15,258 nt of DNA from Allobranchiibius sp038199265 (lineage in GTDB: Bacteria; Actinomycetota; Actinomycetes; Actinomycetales; Dermatophilaceae): NCBI GenBank assembly GCA_038199265.1, contig JBBPZD010000275.1, positions 1 to 15,258 on the forward strand, in the 5' to 3' direction. The first letter of the stretch is position 1, and the number at the start of each line of letters is the position of its first letter. Positions 1 to 5,401 of this stretch are shown in pieces. A program made the translations under genes and the position numbers. A model generated the notes under the pieces. That model saw only the letters and a list, made by a program, of their open reading frames with translations, was not told where the DNA came from and ran no database searches.

Positions 1-225
1 ACGCGCAATGTGTCCGACGACGACGATTCGCTGACGATGTTCCGGTCGAACCTGTCGTTGACCGAGTCGCAGAGTGCTGAGCTGAATGCGGCTGTCTCTC
101 GGCTACTGCAGGATTTTCACGAGAAGTACGCGCCGGATGTCCTCTCGCCGAGTGACGCAGGTTCCGAGCGACGACGAGTCATCTGGATCAACGCACCCTC
201 CGAGAGCCAGCCGGATTCGACCTGA
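1..225 (+). CDS. C-terminal fragment of a probable HTH (ArsR-like) regulator
   Basis: The reading frame is open from the first base (codons starting at 1) to the TGA at 223-225, so the gene almost certainly begins upstream of the window. The visible 74 residues contain an acidic run (SDDDD), a predicted amphipathic helix (about SLTESQSAELNAAVSRLLQD) and a polar tail ending in RRRVIWINAPSES. A helix of this kind followed by a short beta segment is common at the C-terminus of actinobacterial ArsR-type winged-helix proteins, but the DNA-binding domain is outside the window, so the family call is inference. A GTG at 10 is in frame but has no visible ribosome binding site and is probably not the start. 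The gene converges on the chelatase gene that ends at 358. Confidence 0.45.
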   Translation, partial: TRNVSDDDDSLTMFRSNLSLTESQSAELNAAVSRLLQDFHEKYAPDVLSPSDAGSERRRVIWINAPSESQPDST

Positions 226-228
226 GCT

Positions 229-316
229 TGAGCCACCGTCGCGGTCGACCACGACGGTGGCTCAGGTAAGTACGAGAGGCGCAGGTCGGCGTGCGCCTCT
301 CGTACTTACCTGAGCC
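229..316. terminator. Two overlapping strong hairpins between convergent genes
   Basis: Starting 3 nt after the stop at 225 is a 13-bp perfect inverted repeat (229-241 with 252-264, 10-nt loop). Overlapping it is a 25-bp perfect inverted repeat (259-283 with 292-316, 8-nt loop). The segment 259-264 belongs to both stems, so the two complete stems cannot coexist. The position between two converging genes suggests bidirectional termination. Neither stem is followed by a U-rich tract, which is common for actinobacterial terminators. The 25-bp stem is longer than a terminator needs. Confidence 0.7.
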
Positions 317-357
317 TCTGGCCGAGCGGTCGACGCTGCGGGGTCAAAGGAGAGGGG

Positions 358-1050
358 TTAGCGGGTCGCGAGGGCCTCGCGGTAGCGGAGGACCGCTTGT
401 TGAACGATTCGCTCGTCGGCTCCGAGCGGCGCGGTGACCAGGTCGGCGCCGGCGAGCTGCAGCTTGTCGTGGAAGAAGCCGGGACCCAGCAGGTACGAGA
501 CGATGACGACCCGTTCTGCGCCCTGCTCGCGCAACTGGGCAACGGCGTCCGGGATGGTCGGGGTGCCCGCCGACCCGTAGGCGAGCAGCAGCGGACCGGC
601 ACCGGCCGTTCGCCGTTCCCTCACCAAAGCAGCCGCCTGCTCGGCGTCGCGAGCAGCACGTGCCCGGCTTGACCCGGCAACAGCGAAGACCACCGCGTCC
701 GCATCGGTGGCACCTGCCTGCGCCAGACGGTCGACCATCAGGTCGGCGATCAGCGCCGAGGGCCCGAGAGCGTCGGTGGCGCGGGTGCCGGGGTGCGCCT
801 GGACCACCTGGGCTATATCGACCTCGACGTGGAAGCCGGTGGAGAGCAGGAGCGGCACGATCACAGGCGGATCGGCGCGGTCGTAAAGGCCCGCGACAAC
901 CTCACCGGGTCCGGGCTCCTGAACGTCGACGTGGGCAGCTTCGACCCGAATGTCAGGTAGCGCCGAACGGGTCATCCCCAGCAGGTCGACCACGACCTGC
1001 TGGCCGGCAACGTTGGCGGTGCCGTGCGCACAGAGAACGAGAGACGGCAC
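358..1050 (-). CDS. CbiX/SirB-type sirohydrochlorin chelatase family protein
   Basis: The 230-residue product has two tandem CbiX-type halves. The N-terminal half opens with LVLCAHGT (His9) and has GFHVEVD (His74). These match the two metal-binding histidines of class II tetrapyrrole chelatases, which insert Co2+ or Fe2+ into sirohydrochlorin for cobalamin or siroheme synthesis. The second half has GFFHDKL (His194), but its first histidine position reads LLAYGSAG (Tyr158), so only the N-terminal half looks complete. I chose GTG at 1050 because AGGGG (1063-1059) lies 8 nt upstream and residue 1 then sits just before the first beta strand; longer in-frame starts extend into pyrE. The gene follows pyrE by 11 bp, so they are probably co-transcribed. 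The metal and substrate cannot be told from sequence. Confidence 0.82.
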   Translation of the reverse strand: MPSLVLCAHGTANVAGQQVVVDLLGMTRSALPDIRVEAAHVDVQEPGPGEVVAGLYDRADPPVIVPLLLSTGFHVEVDIAQVVQAHPGTRATDALGPSALIADLMVDRLAQAGATDADAVVFAVAGSSRARAARDAEQAAALVRERRTAGAGPLLLAYGSAGTPTIPDAVAQLREQGAERVVIVSYLLGPGFFHDKLQLAGADLVTAPLGADERIVQQAVLRYREALATR

Positions 1051-1061
1051 TTGCCAAGCCC

Positions 1062-1619
1062 CTAGGAGAGACCGAGATCCTGCAGGCCGTAGGCCCACAG
1101 GTAGGGCACGCCTTCAGCTTCGATGCGCTCGGCGGCACCCGTGGCACGGTCGGCGATCACGGCGACGGCAACGACCTCGGCGCCAGCCTCACGGAGGGCT
1201 TCGACCGCCTCCAGCGCCGACCCGCCCGTCGTGGACGTGTCTTCCAACACCAGTACCCGGCGGCCCTGAACCGACGGGCCCTCGACGCGCTGTTGCAGGC
1301 CGTGCGCCTTACCTGTCTTGCGGACCACGAAAGCATCGAGAACGCGACCTTCTGCGGCAGCAGCATGCAACATCGCAGCGGCGACCGGGTCCGCGCCCAT
1401 CGTCAGCCCGCCGATGGCGTCGAACTCCAGCTCGCGCACCAGGTCGAGCATGACCCGGCCGACCATCGGAGCCGCGAGCCCGGACAGCGAGATGCGGCGC
1501 AGGTCGAGGTACCAGTCGGCTTCCTTGCCGGAGGACAACGTGACCCGGCCGGACACGATGGCGCGCTCCCGGATCTGTTCGAGCAGGTTGTGTCGGTCGA
1601 CTTCTACGGAGTGCGTCAC
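1062..1619 (-). CDS. pyrE: Orotate phosphoribosyltransferase
   Basis: This enzyme transfers phosphoribose from PRPP to orotate to form OMP in de novo pyrimidine synthesis, in the cytoplasm. The 185-residue product has the PRPP-binding loop VLVLEDTSTTGGSA (about 123-135) with the paired acidic residues. It also has the catalytic-loop residues in VVRKTGKAHG (Lys101, Lys104, His106) and the N-terminal GRVTLSSGKEADWYLDLR segment typical of the family. I chose GTG at 1619 because a TAGGCT hexamer lies 8 nt upstream, suggesting a leaderless transcript; an in-frame TTG at 1628 overlaps that hexamer. It lies 21 bp after the SDR stop and 11 bp before the chelatase, so it could be read from the SDR promoter as well as its own. 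Confidence 0.93.
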   Translation of the reverse strand: MTHSVEVDRHNLLEQIRERAIVSGRVTLSSGKEADWYLDLRRISLSGLAAPMVGRVMLDLVRELEFDAIGGLTMGADPVAAAMLHAAAAEGRVLDAFVVRKTGKAHGLQQRVEGPSVQGRRVLVLEDTSTTGGSALEAVEALREAGAEVVAVAVIADRATGAAERIEAEGVPYLWAYGLQDLGLS

Positions 1620-1627
1620 GGTCGGCA

Positions 1628-1633
1628 AGCCTA
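1628..1633 (-). promoter_or_regulatory. Candidate -10 element of a leaderless pyrE promoter
   Basis: On the minus strand TAGGCT (fits TANNNT) ends 8 nt before the GTG at 1619, in the 21-bp SDR-pyrE gap. That distance would put the transcription start at or within a base or two of the start codon. No clear -35 hexamer is visible. Confidence 0.4.
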
Positions 1634-1640
1634 GTGGCGA

Positions 1641-2423
1641 CTACTTCTGCGGACGGTGGGTCGTGCGCAACTTGCCCGTTCGCAGCAGCGGCCGCGGCGC
1701 CACCCGCAGCAGCGCACTGATGACCTTGTACTGCAGCCCCGGCACCGAAACCACCTTGCCCTTGTCGACATCGGCGAGACAGTCGCGGACCAGGCGATCG
1801 GCGTCCAACCAGAGAAAATCTGGGGTGCCCTGGTGGTTGATACCGGCGCGCTCGTGGAACTCGGTGTGGGTGAAACCGGGGCACAGCGCAGTCACCGTGA
1901 CCCCGCTGCCGGCAAGCTCACCGGCCAGTGACTCAGAGAACACGGTGACGTACGACTTCGCAGCCGAATAGGTGCCGGAGGCCATGAATCCGGCAACTGA
2001 AGAAACGTTGACAATCGCGCCGTGGCCGCGCTCCTTCATACCCAGCGCGGCAGCGTGCGACAACACCAGGACCGCGCGGACGAGGATGTCGAGGGCGGCG
2101 ATCTCGTCCTGCACCTCGTTGCGCAGGAAGCTCTTCTTCAATCCGTACCCGGCGTTGTTGACCAGCAGGTCTACCGGGCGGTCCGCCTCGCCCAGTCGCC
2201 AGGCAACTTTCTGCACCTCAGAATTGTCAGTCAAGTCGGCTGTGATGACCTCGACATCGACCTTGTGTCGGCTCTCGATCTCGGCCTTCAGCTGCTCCAA
2301 CCGATCCGTGGACCGGGCAACCACGACCAGGTCGTAGCCGCGCTCGGCGAGTTGCGCACAGAATGTCGCGCCGATACCCGCACTGGCGCCGGTGACAAGT
2401 GCAGTCCGAGAAGAGTTGCCCAT
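1641..2423 (-). CDS. Short-chain dehydrogenase/reductase (SDR)
   Basis: This is a classical SDR of 260 residues. It has the cofactor motif TGASAGIG (11-18), NNAG (89-92), the catalytic serine region NVSSVAG (Ser141/Ser142) and YSAAK (Tyr152, Lys156). VVVARSTDRLEQL, with Arg after the second beta strand, suggests a preference for NADPH. The substrate cannot be predicted; the CPGFTHTEF segment and overall form resemble the DltE/YqjQ-like SDR group (COG0300). I chose ATG at 2423 because it precedes the first strand by a normal distance and TAAACT sits 8 nt upstream. The frame stays open to 2636, but that extension has no SDR features and overlaps the divergent exonuclease gene. It may be co-transcribed with pyrE and the chelatase. 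Confidence 0.88.
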   Translation of the reverse strand: MGNSSRTALVTGASAGIGATFCAQLAERGYDLVVVARSTDRLEQLKAEIESRHKVDVEVITADLTDNSEVQKVAWRLGEADRPVDLLVNNAGYGLKKSFLRNEVQDEIAALDILVRAVLVLSHAAALGMKERGHGAIVNVSSVAGFMASGTYSAAKSYVTVFSESLAGELAGSGVTVTALCPGFTHTEFHERAGINHQGTPDFLWLDADRLVRDCLADVDKGKVVSVPGLQYKVISALLRVAPRPLLRTGKLRTTHRPQK

Positions 2424-2431
2424 GAGTTCGC

Positions 2432-2437
2432 AGTTTA
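2432..2437 (-). promoter_or_regulatory. Candidate -10 element of a leaderless SDR promoter
   Basis: The minus strand reads TAAACT, ending 8 nt before the ATG at 2423. GAGTTG lies 17 bp further upstream (2455-2460) as a weak -35. This would be one half of a divergent promoter pair with the exonuclease gene. Confidence 0.45.
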
Positions 2438-2480
2438 GGCAGCGACCATCGAACCAACTCTCATCGAGGGGTACGGCATC

Positions 2481-2486
2481 TAGGGT
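2481..2486 (+). promoter_or_regulatory. Candidate -10 element of a leaderless exonuclease promoter
   Basis: TAGGGT lies 7 nt before the GTG at 2494, the spacing expected if transcription begins at the start codon. No convincing -35 is visible. The GGCGGG between hexamer and start could be read as a poor ribosome binding site instead. Confidence 0.45.
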
Positions 2487-2493
2487 GGCGGGC

Positions 2494-3282
2494 GTGCGCA
2501 TCGCTACCTGGAACGTCAACTCCGTCCGCTCCCGCATCGACCGCGTGACGGGGGTGTTGGAACGACACGACCTGGACGTGCTGATGCTGCAGGAGACCAA
2601 GTGCCGCGACGACCAGTTCCCGACGGACCAACTCAAAGCCGCCGGTTACGAGTTGGCCGAGGTCGGCTACAACCAGTGGAACGGCGTCGCGATCATCTCC
2701 CGTGTCGGGATCGAGGACGTGCAGATCGGGTTCAAGGACATGCCGGGGTTCGGCGATCCGGTTGTCCCGGAGGCGCGTGCGATCGGCGCGACCTGTGGTG
2801 GCGTGCGAGTCTGGTCGCTGTACATCCCGAACGGACGAGAGGTCGGGCATGCGCACTTCGACTACAAGCTGGACTGGCTGGAGAAGCTACGCGTGGACGC
2901 CGCCCGCTGGCTTGAGGAAGACCCGCAGGCCCAGGTCGCGCTGACCGGCGACTGGAACATCGCGCCCACCGACGAAGACGTGTGGGACCGCGAACTCTTC
3001 GAGGGAAAGACGCACGTCACCGACGCCGAACGAGCCGCGTTCCAGGGCATCGTCGACGAGGGATACGCAGATGTGGTGCGCCCGCACACCTCGGAACCGC
3101 GGACCTACACCTACTGGGACTACACGCAGCTGCGCTTCCCCAAGAAACAAGGCATGCGCATCGACTTCGCGCTGTGCTCCCCCGCGCTCGCCGCGCGGGT
3201 GAGCGGCGCGTCGATCGATCGCGAGGAGCGCAAGGGCAAGGGCGCCTCGGACCACGCGCCGGTGCTGGTCGACCTGGACTGA
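2494..3282 (+). CDS. xth: Exodeoxyribonuclease III (AP endonuclease family)
   Basis: This is a Mg2+-dependent 3'-5' exonuclease and apurinic-site endonuclease of base excision repair. The 262-residue product has the full exonuclease III signature: ATWNVNSVRSR (Asn7), LQETKC (Glu34), SLYIPNG (Tyr110), GDWNIAPTDEDVWD (Asp153, Asn155), RIDFALCS and SDHAPV (Asp253, His254). Length and motif spacing match the E. coli enzyme closely. I chose GTG at 2494 because the conserved domain begins at the second residue; an in-frame ATG at 2392 would add 34 non-conserved residues and overlap the SDR gene. It is divergent from the SDR gene and has a candidate terminator 27 nt after its stop. Confidence 0.94.
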   Translation: MRIATWNVNSVRSRIDRVTGVLERHDLDVLMLQETKCRDDQFPTDQLKAAGYELAEVGYNQWNGVAIISRVGIEDVQIGFKDMPGFGDPVVPEARAIGATCGGVRVWSLYIPNGREVGHAHFDYKLDWLEKLRVDAARWLEEDPQAQVALTGDWNIAPTDEDVWDRELFEGKTHVTDAERAAFQGIVDEGYADVVRPHTSEPRTYTYWDYTQLRFPKKQGMRIDFALCSPALAARVSGASIDREERKGKGASDHAPVLVDLD

Positions 3283-3309
3283 CCTAGTTCAGACCTCGCC
3301 TGGAACTTC

Positions 3310-3336
3310 CTCCTCTCTCGCGGGCCGAGGGAGGGG
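3310..3336 (+). terminator. Candidate terminator after exonuclease III
   Basis: CCTCTCTCG (3312-3320) pairs with CGAGGGAGG (3326-3334) with one G-U pair and a 5-nt loop. Two further base pairs at the foot use 3310-3311 and 3335-3336. It starts 27 nt after the exonuclease stop. No U tract follows. Confidence 0.5.
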
Positions 3337-3568
3337 CCGGACGTCAGCCGGACACGCGGGCAGCGGTCTCTGCGACGCCGGCGGATCGACCCGAGAACAG
3401 CCGCCCGCCAACCGGGCACCCTCGGCCAACAACTCGTCCACCATGTCGCAGGCGAAGGACCCCGAACCCGCCCAAGAGCATTGCCCCGGAGCTCGAGTCA
3501 TCGCTCACCTGTGACCGAACCTCCCCACGACCGGCACTTGAACCAGTTCGCCTGTCGGCACAGCGCCG

Positions 3569-3584
3569 TATGGTGAGCACCATA
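3569..3584. promoter_or_regulatory. Palindrome upstream of the two-helix membrane protein gene
   Basis: TATGGTG-AG-CACCATA is a 7-bp perfect dyad with a 2-bp centre, lying 26 bp before the ATG at 3611. Its left arm contains TATGGT, which also fits a -10 hexamer. It could be an operator over the promoter. No cognate regulator is recognisable. Confidence 0.35.
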
Positions 3585-3597
3585 GGCATCTGTCCTC

Positions 3598-3605
3598 AGG
3601 GGAAG
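3598..3605 (+). promoter_or_regulatory. Ribosome binding site for the two-helix membrane protein
   Basis: AGGGGAAG lies 5 nt before the ATG at 3611 and supports that start over the later in-frame ATG at 3743. Confidence 0.55.
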
Positions 3606-3610
3606 AAGAA

Positions 3611-4186
3611 ATGACAGACGACAGCACCGGGGCAATGCCACAAGAACCGCGCACCAGCCCTATTCCGCTGCGCAAGCAACCACCGTCAGGTGGGCAGCAC
3701 CACGCTCGCACGGGTCTCCGGTCGGCTTCCTCCGGTGTCGTAATGCCCTCCAACCCCGGTCCCCACCCCGGTTTCGGTGGGCCACAGCACGGCAACCCCC
3801 AGCAGGGACACCAGGGCGCTGCGTCCCACTCGTACGGGCCGGGCGGATACACGCAGAACCAGTACCAGGAGCCCGTCGCCTACGGTCCGCCACTTGCCTA
3901 CGGACCGGGTTTCGCCTCGACGGCGATCATCGCCCGACCGGCGCCAAATACAGCCCTCGTCGTTGTCGCATGGATCGTGGCGGTGTGCACGTTCTTCTAC
4001 ATGTTGCCGTGGGCCGTTGCTGCAACGCGTGGAAAGTCCAACCAGGGCGCGGTCGGCCTCCTCAATTTCCTGCTCGGCTGGTCATTTGTCGGCTGGGTCG
4101 TCGCACTGGTGATGGCCTGCACCTCAGAGCCCCGTCCCATCGTGGTGGTTCAACAGAACCACTACGGAAATGGTTACTACCGCTGA
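3611..4186 (+). CDS. Two-helix membrane protein, superinfection-immunity-like C-terminus
   Basis: The 191-residue product is in two parts. Residues 1-110 are disordered and rich in Pro, Gly, Gln, His and Tyr (repeated YGP motifs), probably cytoplasmic. Residues 113-137 and 148-170 form two transmembrane helices joined by a short basic loop, AATRGKSNQ. The second helix reads LLNFLLGWSFVGWVVALV, which resembles the LNxxLGWTxxGWxxALxWA pattern of the Imm_superinfect family (phage T4 Imm-like). Most bacterial members have no shown function, so a role in phage exclusion is only a possibility. A short Asn/Tyr-rich tail (VVVQQNHYGNGYYR) follows the last helix. It is transcribed toward the light-module genes but is 167 bp away from the regulator start and may be a separate unit. 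Confidence 0.72.
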   Translation: MTDDSTGAMPQEPRTSPIPLRKQPPSGGQHHARTGLRSASSGVVMPSNPGPHPGFGGPQHGNPQQGHQGAASHSYGPGGYTQNQYQEPVAYGPPLAYGPGFASTAIIARPAPNTALVVVAWIVAVCTFFYMLPWAVAATRGKSNQGAVGLLNFLLGWSFVGWVVALVMACTSEPRPIVVVQQNHYGNGYYR

Positions 4187-4205
4187 AGACAGCTGTTGTT
4201 TCAGC
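4182..4205 (+). terminator. Weak hairpin at the end of the two-helix protein gene
   Basis: GCTGAA (4182-4187) pairs with TTCAGC (4200-4205) around a 12-nt loop, overlapping the stop codon. The stem is short and no U tract follows, so termination is doubtful. Confidence 0.2.
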
Positions 4206-4317
4206 CCTTCGGCCCCTGCATCTCGTCCCTCTGGGCGAACAGCCTGGCGCAGCCGATGTTCAGCGGTCTGACTCTCTCGATCTCCCTGCTCCCGAAGGAG
4301 TCCACACGGCCGATCGC

Positions 4318-4344
4318 GACGTGTTGCACGACCTGCGACACGTC
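4318..4344. promoter_or_regulatory. Inverted repeat just upstream of the MerR/B12 regulator start
   Basis: GACGTGT (4318-4324) and ACACGTC (4338-4344) form a perfect 7-bp dyad with a 13-bp spacer, ending 9 bp before the ATG at 4354. A third copy of the half-site core, ACACG, is at 4304-4308. It could be an autoregulatory operator. If translation starts at the in-frame GTG 4321 the dyad would be coding instead. Confidence 0.3.
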
Positions 4345-4353
4345 ACCGAGGGC

Positions 4354-5271
4354 ATGTGCCACCATCGAGCAGTGGAACTGCTCTCGGTAGGGGACGTCGC
4401 CGGACTACTCGGTGTGACGCCATCCACCGTGCGCATGTGGGGTTCTCGCTACGGCCTGACGGCTTCTGGACAGACACCCGGAGGGCACCGCCGGTACACC
4501 CCGGACGACTTGGCGCGGCTACAACGTGTCCACAATGCCGTCATCGATGGCTCGACGCCCGCCACCGCTGCCGCCGCCGAGCTGGGTCGGTTGATGCCGT
4601 CCTTCACCCCTCCGTCGCGGCGATCTGGCGCCGGGGGGTCAGTTCTGGCTGTCCCAGGCGCCGGATCCCGCGCCCGTGGGGTCGCCCGAGCAGCCTCACG
4701 CCTCGACGAGATGGGGGTCGAGGACGCAATTGTGCGAGCCCTGCGCGACGAGGGCACGCTGGCGACCTGGCAGGACGTGATCCGCCCCGTGCTGGTCTCG
4801 GTAGGTGAGTACTGGCAACGAACCGGTGACGGCATCGAGATCGAGCACTTGCTCAGCCAGGCGGTCAGTACGGCGTTCGTGCGGCACGTGGCCGAGGTCA
4901 TCGGCCGGCCACAAGACGCGCCGGTGCTGCTAGCGGCCGGGCCGCATGACGAACACGTCCTTGCCCTACAGGCAGTGCGGGCCGTACTAGCAGAGCGCGG
5001 GGTCCCGGCACGTCTCCTGGGGCCTCGTACCCCAGTTTCGGCGCTTGCCGCAGCGGCCAAACGCACTCGTGCCAGAGCCGCGCTCGTCTGGTTGTCCACA
5101 CCCGACCTGGAGGCAGCGGCCGACCTACCGCTTCTGGCCAAGGCCCACCGGTGGATCGTCACCGTCGTGGGCGGCCCCGGCTGGGACGGCGTCGAGGTGG
5201 GCGACGCACGTCGCAGCACCGGCCTGGCGGACGCTGCAGATCTGCTGATCACTGCCGCGGGTCGCACCTGA
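4354..5271 (+). CDS. MerR-type regulator with cobalamin-binding domain (CarH/LitR-like)
   Basis: The 305-residue product starts with a MerR-type winged helix (about 9-75: LLSVGDVAGLLGVTPSTVRMWGSRYGL, then GGHRRYTPDDLARL). A flexible linker (85-110) leads to a helical bundle with W154-x9-E164-H165, exactly the Wx9EH motif that surrounds the adenosyl group in CarH photoreceptors. A Rossmann-like B12 domain follows, with DEHVLA (199-204; His201 the likely lower cobalt ligand, Ala where ExHxxG has Gly), WLSTPD (246-251) and VVGGPGW (271-277). Characterised relatives repress carotenoid genes in the dark and release DNA when light breaks the Co-C bond. The residue after Trp154 is Gln, where Thermus CarH, as I recall it, has the second cobalt-binding His. 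Start candidates are GTG 4321, ATG 4354 (chosen; GAGGG is only 1-2 nt away) and GTG 4372. The rhodopsin gene 130 bp downstream is the obvious target. Confidence 0.85.
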   Translation: MCHHRAVELLSVGDVAGLLGVTPSTVRMWGSRYGLTASGQTPGGHRRYTPDDLARLQRVHNAVIDGSTPATAAAAELGRLMPSFTPPSRRSGAGGSVLAVPGAGSRARGVARAASRLDEMGVEDAIVRALRDEGTLATWQDVIRPVLVSVGEYWQRTGDGIEIEHLLSQAVSTAFVRHVAEVIGRPQDAPVLLAAGPHDEHVLALQAVRAVLAERGVPARLLGPRTPVSALAAAAKRTRARAALVWLSTPDLEAAADLPLLAKAHRWIVTVVGGPGWDGVEVGDARRSTGLADAADLLITAAGRT

Positions 5272-5307
5272 ACTTCTTCAGACTTTAGACAATGAAACTT
5301 GCACAAC

Positions 5308-5337
5308 TTGCCAGACATACGAAATGTGGACTACCCT
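5308..5337 (+). promoter_or_regulatory. Candidate rhodopsin promoter with operator-like dyad
   Basis: TTGCCA (5308-5313) and TACCCT (5332-5337) are separated by 18 bp, a plausible housekeeping-sigma promoter with a start near 5344 and a leader of about 58 nt. Within the spacer ACAT (5315-5318) and ATGT (5324-5327) form a dyad with a 5-bp centre. A related sequence, AGACA-AT-GAAA, at 5287-5297 imperfectly repeats AGACA-TAC-GAAA at 5313-5324. Dyads within the -35/-10 spacer are characteristic of MerR-family control. Confidence 0.5.
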
Positions 5338-5391
5338 GACGAAGCTCACCGACTGATGAGCACCGGCAGCGACAGCGATGCCGCACCACTC

Positions 5392-5396
5392 AGGAG
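5392..5396 (+). promoter_or_regulatory. Ribosome binding site that sets the rhodopsin start
   Basis: AGGAG lies 5 nt before the ATG at 5402. The upstream in-frame ATG at 5378 has no such site, so 5402 is taken as the true start. Confidence 0.75.
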
Positions 5397-5401
5397 CGCC
5401 G

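Larger units (their letters stand above)
3283..3610. other. 328-bp stretch without a confirmed gene
   Basis: Besides the hairpin at 3310-3336 and the palindrome at 3569-3584, no gene can be supported here. A minus-strand frame (3501 to 3289, 70 codons) starts with ATG about 4 nt after an AGGTGAG sequence and contains DMVDELLAEGARLAGG, but the rest is Pro/Arg-rich and resembles nothing I know. I could not fold the stretch into a tRNA or another recognisable RNA. Confidence 0.4.

Noticed and set aside
660..1634. A 324-codon plus-strand frame across the chelatase and pyrE
   Set aside because: Arg/Pro/Gly-rich shadow opposite genes with clear catalytic motifs.
1318..1971. A 217-codon plus-strand frame across pyrE and the SDR gene
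   Set aside because: Low-complexity Ser/Arg/Thr composition, antisense to two well-supported genes, no recognisable domain.
2424..2636. N-terminal extension of the SDR gene to 2636
   Set aside because: The added 71 residues precede the Rossmann strand, have no homology features and overlap the exonuclease gene and its promoter.
3289..3501. A 70-codon minus-strand frame with a possible AGGTGAG ribosome binding site
   Set aside because: The ribosome binding site is too close to the ATG, composition is Pro/Arg-rich, and it runs across the candidate exonuclease terminator; not enough to call a gene.
3970..4353. Upstream in-frame extension of the MerR/B12 regulator (433 residues in total)
   Set aside because: The extension overlaps the two-helix membrane protein gene in another frame and contains no conserved domain; the HTH begins only after 4354.
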